This document shows, in pieces, positions 1 to 5,960 of a stretch of DNA of 6,198 nt. A program made the translations under genes and the position numbers. The notes beneath the pieces are model-generated. The model made no database searches. It saw only the letters and a list, made by a program, of their open reading frames with translations, and was not told the DNA's origin. Position 1 is the stretch's first letter, and every line of letters begins with the position of its first letter. Location: NCBI GenBank assembly GCA_021796155.1, contig JAJYOO010000158.1:1-6198 (forward strand), in the 5' to 3' direction. This DNA comes from Chloroflexota bacterium. Lineage in GTDB: Bacteria; Chloroflexota; Anaerolineae; Anaerolineales; Villigracilaceae.

Positions 1-787
1 GCAAGGTTATTCGCCTAACACATTTGCCATCCAACGTTTCCATGTTGTTGAAGGTCAGATGCTCACCGGCAATCGCCAGATATTGCTTGGGCGATTGATG
101 GCTGATACGCTCAAAAAAGGAGTGGGTGATGTTGTTGAGATCAGCGGGACGCGTTTCAAAGTGATGGGCATTTATGAAACCAATATTGGCTGGGAACAGA
201 CTGGCGGTGTGGTCACCCTGCGCGATGCCCAGAACTTTATTGGTCGGCCGCGCCAAGTCAGCATGATCGGGGTCAAAGTCAAGGATGCCTCTCAGGCTCC
301 GGCTATCGTGGAAAGCATCAACTCCAAATTCCCAGATGTGTATGCCGCTTTGAGCGCAGACTTTGCTGAGGAAATGCCCGACATCCAGAGCTCGAACGCT
401 ATGCTGGATGGCATTTCGCTGGTCGCAATTATCGCGGGCGGACTCGGCGTGCTGAATACGATGTTGATGTCGGTCTTTGAGCGGACACGTGAGATCGGTG
501 TGTTGCGGGCATTGGGTTGGCGTCGCCAGTCTGTGCTGGCAATGATTCTGCGCGAGGCTGTGCTGCTGGGATTATTGGGCGGCGTGGCCGGCGTTGTTAT
601 TTCCTTTGTGTTGACCGAACTAATGAAACAAAACGCGACCTTGGGAAGTTGGATAGCCCCAGCTTGGAGTTGGGATATCTTTGCGCGGGCTTTTTTGCTG
701 TCTGTATTCCTTGGCGCGATCGGTGGGTTGTACCCAGCCTATCGTGCCACGCGTCTTAGTCCCGTTGAGGCGTTGCGATATGAATGA
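1..787 (+). CDS. ABC transporter permease, MacB/LolE (FtsX-like) family, C-terminal part
   Basis: This is the membrane subunit of a type VII (MacB/LolCDE/FtsX-like) ABC system. The gene enters from the left edge; the reading frame is open from base 2, so the ATG at 59 is internal and 261 residues are visible. Residues 1-130 look like the second half of the extracytoplasmic MacB core domain: an LLGRLMADTLKKGVGD stretch, then ISGTRFKVMGIYET. The FtsX domain follows. A membrane helix lies at about 136-158, then the cytoplasmic coupling motif ERTREIGVLRALG (160-172). Two more helices lie at about 176-205 and 226-247, and the protein ends with the family-typical LSPVEALRYE. The first membrane helix and half of the core domain are missing because of the window edge, not because of a lesion. 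The adaptor gene begins 18 bases downstream, so this is the first visible gene of an exporter operon. The family call is firm; the substrate is unknown. Confidence 0.93.
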   Translation, partial: QGYSPNTFAIQRFHVVEGQMLTGNRQILLGRLMADTLKKGVGDVVEISGTRFKVMGIYETNIGWEQTGGVVTLRDAQNFIGRPRQVSMIGVKVKDASQAPAIVESINSKFPDVYAALSADFAEEMPDIQSSNAMLDGISLVAIIAGGLGVLNTMLMSVFERTREIGVLRALGWRRQSVLAMILREAVLLGLLGGVAGVVISFVLTELMKQNATLGSWIAPAWSWDIFARAFLLSVFLGAIGGLYPAYRATRLSPVEALRYE

Positions 788-805
788 GCATTTGCGGAGG
801 CTGCC

Positions 806-1963
806 ATGAAACGTTATCCTAAAATTCTTTTTGCCGTCGTGATCTCCTGCCTGGTTTTGGCAAGTTGCAGTCCTGCTGAACAAGCTACTCCTACTCCTGA
901 AAATAGCAGGACTGAAAACTTCGGCGCAGTCATCAGCGCAACTGGGATAATCATACCGGCACAGTGGGCTGCCTTGAGCGCCCGCAGTCAGGGTGTGGTC
1001 AGTGATGTGCTGGTGAAGGAAGGCGAGCAAGTAAAGAAAGATCAGCCGCTGATTCGCTTAAGCAATAGTGAATCAGCGCGAGCCGAGGTGACACGCGCAC
1101 AGGAGAACCTGATAACTGCCGAGCGCGCTTTCAGCGCATCGCAGGCTAATGCTCTTAAAGATTTGGGCGATGCTTATGAATTGGTGCGCAAGGCTCAATA
1201 CAATTTGGACAACTTCGATATTCCATCAGATATCGCTCAAGGGACGCCCGCCGAGGGTGTATCAAAGATGTACTCCAAACTGGAAGAGGCGCGCAGAGCT
1301 TTCGAGCCGTACAAAGATCTTGAAGAACGACTCGAACGGGAAATGCGAAACGATCATCCTGAGAATCCAAAAGTTTACAGAGATACCGCCAAGATCTACA
1401 AGAGGCAACTGGATGATGCCTGGGCTGATTTCAACAAAGCCATTCGCTGGGCAAAACTTGAGGCAGATTTACAGCAAGCCAAATCCAAGCTCGATAGCGC
1501 GGAGAAGGAATTCAACGCGATGAGCGACAGCTCACAGGATAATTCGTTGGCGCGCGCACAATATGATTCCGCCCAGGCCAATCTCTCTGCCGCGCAAGCC
1601 GCGTTAGCAAATGTGGAATTGACAGCTCCCTTCGATGGTGTAGTGTGCAATCTGGATGTGCGCGTTGGTGAATGGGTTACGCCGGGGATGGCTGTCCTGC
1701 AATTGGGCGATCTAAATAACCTGCGCGTAGAAACAACTGATCTGAGCGAAATTGATGCAGCGCGTGTCCATCCGCAAGATGCAGTGTCCGTCACGTTCGA
1801 TGCTTTACCAGATGTAGTTGTCAAAGGCACGGTCTTGCGCGTGGCGAACAAATCCGCTGAGGGCTCGGGAGTGAACTACACAGCGGTCATTTCACTAGAA
1901 AATATTCCTGAAGAACTGCGTTGGGGAATGACTGCTTTTGCAGATATCGAGGTGAGTGAATGA
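806..1963 (+). CDS. Lipoprotein HlyD/MacA-type membrane fusion (adaptor) protein of an ABC exporter
   Basis: This is a periplasmic-adaptor-type protein that pairs with the MacB-like permease. Residues 1-21 are a lipoprotein signal: a KRYPK start, a hydrophobic stretch and a lipobox LASC with Cys21. A Pro/Thr linker (about 22-33) follows, so the protein should be lipid-anchored outside the membrane. The two halves of a biotinyl-lipoyl domain are at 63-87 (GVVSDVLVKEGEQVKKDQPL) and 271-303 (ELTAPFDGVV to VLQLGDL). About 180 charged, Ala-rich, helical residues between them form the hairpin, with a Pro/Gly-containing break near 138-152. A beta-barrel and membrane-proximal region (about 305-383) ends the 385-residue protein. 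GGAGG at 796-800 lies five bases before the ATG and fixes the start. The stop overlaps the next gene's start (ATGA). A perfect inverted repeat lies in the linker-coding part. The family call is firm; the cargo is unknown. Confidence 0.92.
   Translation: MKRYPKILFAVVISCLVLASCSPAEQATPTPENSRTENFGAVISATGIIIPAQWAALSARSQGVVSDVLVKEGEQVKKDQPLIRLSNSESARAEVTRAQENLITAERAFSASQANALKDLGDAYELVRKAQYNLDNFDIPSDIAQGTPAEGVSKMYSKLEEARRAFEPYKDLEERLEREMRNDHPENPKVYRDTAKIYKRQLDDAWADFNKAIRWAKLEADLQQAKSKLDSAEKEFNAMSDSSQDNSLARAQYDSAQANLSAAQAALANVELTAPFDGVVCNLDVRVGEWVTPGMAVLQLGDLNNLRVETTDLSEIDAARVHPQDAVSVTFDALPDVVVKGTVLRVANKSAEGSGVNYTAVISLENIPEELRWGMTAFADIEVSE
868..914 (+). repeat. Perfect 10-bp inverted repeat inside the adaptor gene
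   Basis: CAGTCCTGCT at 868-877 is the exact reverse complement of AGCAGGACTG at 905-914, with 27 bases between the arms. The left arm starts on the last base of the lipobox Cys21 codon, so the repeat covers the Ser/Pro/Thr linker. The loop also holds a tandem ACTCCT ACTCCT that encodes Thr-Pro-Thr-Pro. The mRNA could fold here about 60 bases after the start codon. The repeat itself is certain; any function is not. Confidence 0.6.
1949..1963 (+). promoter_or_regulatory. Ribosome binding site and ATGA stop-start overlap for the export ATPase
   Basis: GAGGTG at 1949-1954 lies five bases before the ATG at 1960, inside the last codons of the adaptor gene. The adaptor's TGA (1961-1963) shares bases with that ATG, a layout typical of translational coupling. 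The next in-frame ATG, at 1975, has no comparable site upstream, so 1960 is preferred. Confidence 0.7.
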
Positions 1964-2790
1964 ACATCGGCTTGATGGTCGAAACCCGTGACTTGACTCG
2001 TATCTATGGAGATGGCGAAGAAATCCGCGCTTTGGATGGAGTCACCATGTCGGTGGAAGCCGGAGAATTTCTTGCGGTGATGGGTCCCAGCGGCAGCGGC
2101 AAAAGCACTTTGCTGAACGTTTTGGGTACGCTCGATGTTCCCACCAGTGGCAAGGTATTCGTCAATGGACAGGATCTATCCACTCTGCGCGATGTGGACA
2201 GTTTCAGAGCAAAGACAGTCGGATTCATGTTTCAACTGCACAATCTCCTGCCCACATTGACTGCTTGTGAAAATGTGGAAATCCCCATGACCAGATTTTT
2301 GAATGCCAGTTCGCGCCGTAAACGCGCCGAGGATCTGTTGGCCTTGGTTGGACTGGCCGATCGTATGAAACATCTGCCGGGACAACTTTCGGGTGGTCAA
2401 CGTCAACGGGTGGCCGTCGCCCGGGCTTTGGCTAATCAACCTCCGCTGGTACTGGCAGATGAGCCTACCGGCAGCCTGGATACCACTGCCGGTCAGGATT
2501 TGATGCGTTTGCTCAAAGAGCTGAATCAATCACAGGGCGTTACGTTCGTAATCGTGACTCATGATCCAACCATTGCCCGGCAAACCCAGCGCATATTGGT
2601 GATGGCCGATGGAAAGATCGTGCGCGAGGATCGTATCGGCTCTCCTCTGGAAGAAGATTTGAAAATGTGGCGGCATTCGGGACTCGGTCAGCAAATCGTT
2701 GATGGTGAACCTGTTGAACTTCAAGCACTTGGCATCTCTGATCATCAGGTCAGGGATGTGAAGGCGATCTTGGAATTGGCAAATCGTTAA
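1960..2790 (+). CDS. ABC transporter ATP-binding protein, LolD/MacB type
   Basis: This is the cytoplasmic ATPase that should power the permease and adaptor encoded just upstream. All nucleotide-binding motifs are intact: Walker A GPSGSGKST (42-50), Q-loop Gln92 in FMFQLHNLLP, signature LSGGQRQRVAVARAL (143-157), Walker B LVLADEP (163-169), D-loop GSLD (171-174) and H-loop His201. The FQ.HNLLPTLTA.ENVE.P pattern is typical of the LolD/MacB group. At 276 residues it is about 45 longer than a standalone LolD. The extra part (about 230-276) follows the usual end GKIVRED and is polar, with a predicted helical end (ISDHQVRDVKAILELANR). The start at 1960 overlaps the adaptor stop; an alternative start at 1975 would remove five residues before the usual METRDLT-like beginning. 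The family call is firm; the substrate cannot be told. Confidence 0.95.
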   Translation: MNIGLMVETRDLTRIYGDGEEIRALDGVTMSVEAGEFLAVMGPSGSGKSTLLNVLGTLDVPTSGKVFVNGQDLSTLRDVDSFRAKTVGFMFQLHNLLPTLTACENVEIPMTRFLNASSRRKRAEDLLALVGLADRMKHLPGQLSGGQRQRVAVARALANQPPLVLADEPTGSLDTTAGQDLMRLLKELNQSQGVTFVIVTHDPTIARQTQRILVMADGKIVREDRIGSPLEEDLKMWRHSGLGQQIVDGEPVELQALGISDHQVRDVKAILELANR

Positions 2791-2833
2791 CGTTGACGGT
2801 GTGCCACGCGCATATTGATTAGAAAAGATTGTC

Positions 2834-2847
2834 GAGGTGTAAAGTTG
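2834..2847 (+). promoter_or_regulatory. Ribosome binding site deciding a TTG start at 2845
   Basis: GAGGTG at 2834-2839 is followed, five bases later, by TTG at 2845-2847. The upstream in-frame TTG at 2815 has no purine-rich site at a fitting distance. The site therefore favours 2845 as the start of the membrane methyltransferase, removing ten polar residues ahead of the first helix. Confidence 0.6.
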
Positions 2848-3456
2848 ACTCTCGAAACTATCATTCAGTGGTTGGGCGGAATATTTGCATACTCCACGTT
2901 GGCGATTGTACTTTACGGACTTTGGCGCGGCACCCAACGTAAGCCGGGACTCACGCTCGGACTCACCGGTAGTTGGTTGCGCTCTCCGTGGTTTTATCTC
3001 GCCTCGACATTGTTGTTCTTTGGCATCTGCTACTTCCTTTGGATTCCGCTATCACAAACATTTTTACCGCAAGCCCGCGTATGGATGTTGGCGATTGGCT
3101 CCTTGTTCTATTTTCCGGGCATGTCCTTTATTTTATGGGGGAGACTTGCACTTGGAAAAAATTATTTCGTCTCGTCTGGTTTCGGCGCGCAATTATTTGC
3201 AAATCATCAATTGATTACAAGTGGACCCTTTGCTATCGTTCGTCACCCCATGTATTTCGGATTGATCTTTGCCGCCTTTGGCAGTCTTCTGATTTATGTC
3301 ACATGGACAACGTTATTCTTTGCCATCTTTGCTCCACTCGTCATTGTCCGCGCTCGAAACGAAGAGCAAGTGCTAGCAGAAGAATTTGGCGAGCAATGGC
3401 AGGAATATTGCAAACGAGTCCCAATGTTTGTTCCGCCGCTTGGAAAGAAAAAATGA
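2845..3456 (+). CDS. Integral-membrane methyltransferase, isoprenylcysteine carboxyl methyltransferase (ICMT)-like family
   Basis: This is a 203-residue polytopic membrane protein of the ICMT/PEMT-like methyltransferase superfamily, which moves a methyl group from S-adenosylmethionine to lipophilic or membrane-associated acceptors. It has about five hydrophobic segments, roughly at residues 7-25, 48-67, 79-100, 138-150 and 154-168. The C-terminal catalytic signature is clear: LITSGPFAIVRHPMYFG (123-139), then RARNEEQVLAEEFG (169-182) and EQWQEYCKRVPMFVP. The RHPMY and EE pair matches the SAM-binding region of the family. The TTG start at 2845 is chosen from its ribosome binding site; an in-frame TTG at 2815 would add ten residues. 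The gene lies 54 bases after the exporter ATPase and 3 bases before a second methyltransferase. True bacterial ICMT-like proteins have varied or unknown acceptors, so the name states family, not substrate. A phospholipid or small-molecule methyltransferase role is also possible. Confidence 0.85.
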   Translation: MTLETIIQWLGGIFAYSTLAIVLYGLWRGTQRKPGLTLGLTGSWLRSPWFYLASTLLFFGICYFLWIPLSQTFLPQARVWMLAIGSLFYFPGMSFILWGRLALGKNYFVSSGFGAQLFANHQLITSGPFAIVRHPMYFGLIFAAFGSLLIYVTWTTLFFAIFAPLVIVRARNEEQVLAEEFGEQWQEYCKRVPMFVPPLGKKK

Positions 3457-3459
3457 GCC

Positions 3460-4296
3460 ATGGCATCTGACAAAACTCTCCCCGGTCTGAATGGCATGTC
3501 TGAGACCTTACTCCTCACGCTCTACATCCGCACGATGGAATCGCGGCGCCCAGATGCATTGCTCAAAGATGAGAGAGCGGTGGCATTAGTCAATAAGATC
3601 AGCGACGATGGAACCTATGATTTCAGTCGGTTTAGGCTTCTCCATTTGAGCGAGGCGAACAAGTTGATCATCACCCTGCGCAATCGGCAATTTGACTGTT
3701 GCATTCGGGATTTTTTGACGTGTCACCCAGATGCAGTTGTTGTTCACATCGGCTGCGGACTCGATGCTCGATTCGAGCGCGTGGACAATGGACAAGTTGA
3801 ATGGTACGACCTGGACTTACCCCATGTCATCGAATTGCGAAAGCAGTTGATCGGCGGCGAAAGGGAACGTTATCATTTGCTCGGCTATTCCGTGCTTGAT
3901 GATACCTGGCTAGGCGCGGTAAGTGCACATCGCAAACGTTCTTTCCTATTTGTTGCAGAAGGCGTTTCCATGTATCTCAAGGAGGAGCAGGTCAAATCAT
4001 TGGTAACAATGCTTTATAAAAACTTTCTAGGCGCGGACTTTGTCCTCGATGCTTATTCGCCACTCCATAACTTGAGAAGCAACCTCCAAACCTCCGCACT
4101 CCGTTGGCACTGTTATTGGGGAGTCTGGCATGGGGAAGAACTTGAAAGATGGTCGGAGGTTATCCATCTGCTCGAGGAGTGGGGATTCTTTGACGACCCA
4201 ACGCCGCGCCTGGATCATATTCGATGGATGCGCGGTATTGAGGCTGCGGCCAGAACATTGCGTATCTATCATTTCCAACTTGGAAAGGAGCGATAG
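3460..4296 (+). CDS. Class I SAM-dependent methyltransferase, leucine carboxyl methyltransferase (LCM/TcmP-like) family
   Basis: This is a soluble 278-residue protein of the LCM family, which includes protein phosphatase carboxyl methyltransferases and TcmP-type polyketide O-methyltransferases. The N-terminal LPGLNGMSETLLLTLYIRTM (7-26) and ESRRPDALLKDERAVALV (27-44) match the family's usual opening, which supports the ATG at 3460 over the one at 3496. A conserved Arg/Asp helix (LRNRQFD, 73-79) leads into SAM motif I, VVHIGCGLDARFERV (94-108). Acidic motif II is YDLDLP (116-121), and FVAEGVSMYLKEEQV (164-178) is the typical motif after strand 4. Length is normal for the family and the reading frame looks intact. 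It starts 3 bases after the ICMT-like gene stops, so the two are almost certainly co-transcribed. The ribosome binding site is weak (GGAAAG at 3442-3447, about 12 bases upstream), so translation may depend on coupling. The acceptor could be a carboxylate or hydroxyl and is unknown. Confidence 0.88.
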   Translation: MASDKTLPGLNGMSETLLLTLYIRTMESRRPDALLKDERAVALVNKISDDGTYDFSRFRLLHLSEANKLIITLRNRQFDCCIRDFLTCHPDAVVVHIGCGLDARFERVDNGQVEWYDLDLPHVIELRKQLIGGERERYHLLGYSVLDDTWLGAVSAHRKRSFLFVAEGVSMYLKEEQVKSLVTMLYKNFLGADFVLDAYSPLHNLRSNLQTSALRWHCYWGVWHGEELERWSEVIHLLEEWGFFDDPTPRLDHIRWMRGIEAAARTLRIYHFQLGKER

Positions 4297-4300
4297 CATT

Positions 4301-4327
4301 ATGACCGAAAGGATTTTTCAAAATTAG
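4301..4327 (+). other. Eight-codon open frame after the LCM-like gene, possible remnant or chance start
   Basis: ATG at 4301 opens a frame coding MTERIFQN and stops at TAG (4325-4327). AAGGAG at 4285-4290, inside the last codons of the LCM-like gene, lies ten bases upstream, slightly far but usable. Nothing downstream in any + frame looks like the continuation of a protein family I know. It may be the stump of a lost third gene or chance; I would not annotate it as a gene. Confidence 0.15.
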
Positions 4328-4364
4328 GCATCTTGCATAAGTGCTCTCGTCTCCATCCTTTGCC

Positions 4365-4408
4365 AAATGCCTTGTGCAGTGGGACGCTGCCGTGAGCATT
4401 TATTTTGC
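4365..4408 (+). terminator. Weak two-part hairpin with a T-rich tail in the convergent gap
   Basis: AAATGC (4365-4370) pairs with GCATTT (4396-4401), and inside it GCAG (4376-4379) pairs with CTGC (4387-4390), separated by symmetric five-base internal loops. A T-rich run follows on the + strand (GCATTTATTTT). The place is right for ending the + operon, but the stem is interrupted and not GC-rich. This is only a candidate. Confidence 0.22.
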
Positions 4409-4480
4409 TGACTTTTGCAGGAAGTCTATTTACCGAAATGCTGAATGTAAGAGTATTCCTTTGCTGTCATTGTTGCCAAA

Positions 4481-5191
4481 CTACAATCCCAGATACGCTG
4501 CGCGCACATGTTCGTTCTTTATCAATTGACGCGCCGGCCCCTCCAGGTTGATCTTTCCTTCTGCGAGGACGAATCCATAATCGCTTATTGCAAGCGCCAT
4601 CTGGACGTTTTGCTCGACCAGCAGAATGGTGATCTTGAGGTCGCGCAATTGTTTTAGATTTCCGAAAAGTTGAAGTACAAGCACCGGGGCCAGGCCAAGT
4701 GACAGCTCATCAATCATCAGGACTTTTGGATCGGCCATGATCCCGCGGCCCACGGCCAGCATTTGCTGTTCGCCTCCACTCAATGTGCCTGCGCTTTGCC
4801 GGTGTCGTTCTTTCAAGCGTGGGAACATTTCGTAAACCTTTTCGAGATTATCTTTCATTTTTTGACGCGCCCGCGGATTGGTCGCTCCCATTTCCAAATT
4901 TTCGTAGACGGTCATGTCCGTAAAAAGCTGGCGGCCCTCCGGAACCATTACCAGTCCCATATTGGCTTTGACATACGCAGGTTGGCGGCTGACATCCTGG
5001 CCCTCAAACCAGATGGAGCCGCTCCACGGGCGGATCTGTCCCATCACGGTTCTCAGCAAAGTTGTCTTTCCAACGCCATTGCCTCCGACCAGACAAGTCA
5101 GTTTCCCTTCCTCCAGCTTTAATGAAGAACCCCACAGAATTTGCACCTCGCCATATCCGGAAGTAATTTCTCGGACTTCGAGAATACTCAT
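4481..5191 (-). CDS. livF: HAAT-family ABC importer ATP-binding protein LivF
   Basis: This is the second ATPase of a branched-chain amino acid-type importer; it sits on the cytoplasmic face with LivG and drives the LivH/LivM pore. The length of 236 residues is standard. Motifs: Walker A GGNGVGKTT (36-44, with Val where Ala is usual), the LivF-typical MVPEGRQLF Q-loop region (82-90), signature LSGGEQQMLAVGRGIM (137-152) and Walker B VLMIDELSLGLAP (157-169). The usual Pro after the catalytic Glu162 is Leu. The H-loop has Gln194 (LVEQN), as is normal for LivF. It ends AAYLGL, the usual LivF tail. The ATG at 5191 overlaps the livG stop (ATGA), with GAGGAG at 5200-5205 eight bases upstream. It is the last gene of its operon, facing the convergent + group. 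The family call is very firm. Substrate (amino acid, urea or amide) cannot be told from this subunit. Confidence 0.95.
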   Translation of the reverse strand: MSILEVREITSGYGEVQILWGSSLKLEEGKLTCLVGGNGVGKTTLLRTVMGQIRPWSGSIWFEGQDVSRQPAYVKANMGLVMVPEGRQLFTDMTVYENLEMGATNPRARQKMKDNLEKVYEMFPRLKERHRQSAGTLSGGEQQMLAVGRGIMADPKVLMIDELSLGLAPVLVLQLFGNLKQLRDLKITILLVEQNVQMALAISDYGFVLAEGKINLEGPARQLIKNEHVRAAYLGL

Positions 5192-5205
5192 TTCTCATTC
5201 TCCTC
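5188..5205 (-). promoter_or_regulatory. Ribosome binding site and ATGA overlap for livF
   Basis: On the - strand GAGGAG (5205-5200) lies within the end of livG, eight bases before the livF ATG (5191-5189). That ATG shares bases with the livG TGA (5190-5188). The layout points to coupled translation of the two ATPases. Confidence 0.7.
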
Positions 5206-5946
5206 GAACAATTGGTCGGCCAGATTTGAATCGCCAAGATAAGCCTCAATCACGCGCGGGTTATTGGCAATTTCGTTCGGTGTTCCGTCTGCGATCTGCT
5301 CGCCATAATCCAGAACGATGATGCGGTCAGAAATATTCATCACGGCTTTCATCAAATGCTCGATCATGATGATCGTGATGCCCTGCTCGCGTATTTTTCG
5401 GACGGTCTGAATCATTCCATCAATCTCGGATGGATTCAAACCTGCCAGCACTTCATCCAGCAAAAGCAGATATGGATGTGCCGCCAGTGCCCGCGCCATT
5501 TCCAATCGCTTCTTTTCTGCGACGTTGAGGCTGTTCGCCATTTGACCGGTGCGTTTGCCCAGCCCGACAAATTCCAGCACCTCGTCTGCGATATTCGCGG
5601 CTTTGCCAAGGTTGTGGTTTTCGCGTCCGAAGCACGCGCCCACCATAACGTTTTCCCGAACCGTCAATTCATTCAGCGGGCGGACGATCTGGTGCGTGCG
5701 CGCTATCCCCATGTGTGCCAGGTCATAGGCTTTCATGCGGGTCACATCCTTGTCCCGGAAAATGATGCGGCCAACTTCAGGATGGTACACGCCGTTGATG
5801 ACGTTGAACAACGTTGTCTTCCCTGCGCCGTTCGGACCGATCAATCCGAGAATTTGTCCTTGAGGCAGATCAAACGTGACTTGTGTCAAAGCCTGAAGTC
5901 CGCCGAATTGTTTGGTGACGCCTTGAACTGAAAGAAGCACCGTCAT
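5188..5946 (-). CDS. livG: HAAT-family ABC importer ATP-binding protein LivG, with variant signature motif
   Basis: This is the first ATPase of the branched-chain amino acid-type importer, 252 residues from the chosen start. Walker A is GPNGAGKTT (37-45). The Q-loop is ARTHQIVRPL with Gln86 (RTFQ is commoner). Walker B is YLLLLDEV (159-166), followed by LAGLNPSE, and the H-loop has His197 in MIEHLM. The ABC signature is NSLNVAEKKRLEMARAL (138-154): the usual Gly-containing LSGGQ or LPYGxQ core is replaced by LNVAE, while the trailing RLEMARAL is kept. From memory, a LivG subgroup has similar LTxAxxKRLELARAL and DEVxAGLNPxE motifs, so this is probably functional. The ATG at 5946 is chosen because it overlaps the livM stop (ATGA) and has AGGAAGGT at 5960-5953 upstream. 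An in-frame ATG at 5988 would add 14 residues and overlap livM by 46 bases. It lies between livM and livF. The transported substrate is unknown. Confidence 0.94.
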   Translation of the reverse strand: MTVLLSVQGVTKQFGGLQALTQVTFDLPQGQILGLIGPNGAGKTTLFNVINGVYHPEVGRIIFRDKDVTRMKAYDLAHMGIARTHQIVRPLNELTVRENVMVGACFGRENHNLGKAANIADEVLEFVGLGKRTGQMANSLNVAEKKRLEMARALAAHPYLLLLDEVLAGLNPSEIDGMIQTVRKIREQGITIIMIEHLMKAVMNISDRIIVLDYGEQIADGTPNEIANNPRVIEAYLGDSNLADQLFEENEK

Positions 5947-5960
5947 GCGAGCACCTTCCT
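5943..5960 (-). promoter_or_regulatory. Ribosome binding site and ATGA overlap deciding the livG start
   Basis: On the - strand AGGAAGGT (5960-5953) lies six bases before the ATG at 5946-5944, and that ATG shares bases with the livM TGA (5945-5943). This supports 5946 over the upstream in-frame ATG at 5988. Confidence 0.65.

Noticed and set aside
2785..2792. CGTTAACG palindrome at the stop codon of the export ATPase
   Set aside because: It is only eight bases, with no T-run or further arms, so neither a terminator nor an operator is supported.
2793..2821. Possible promoter with a TTGACG -35 box before the ICMT-like gene
   Set aside because: The -35 matches five of six consensus bases, but at 16-18 base spacing there is no acceptable -10 box (TGATTA matches poorly).
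3766..3778. GCTCGA/TCGAGC palindrome inside the LCM-like gene
   Set aside because: It lies in the conserved SAM motif coding region (DARFER) and its loop is a single base, so it cannot form a hairpin; likely coincidence.
4341..4529. A 62-residue + strand open frame in the convergent gap, starting at GTG 4341
   Set aside because: It has no ribosome binding site and no recognisable motif, and it runs into the antisense of the livF end. It looks like a chance frame.
4763..5321. Long + strand open frames opposite livF and livG (119 and 135 residues)
   Set aside because: They are antisense shadows of strongly recognisable Liv ATPases and carry no protein-family features of their own.
5361..5375. 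CGATCA/TGATCG inverted repeat inside livG
   Set aside because: It falls on a run of Ile, Met and Glu codons (the ITIIMIEH segment) and has a three-base loop, so codon choice explains it.
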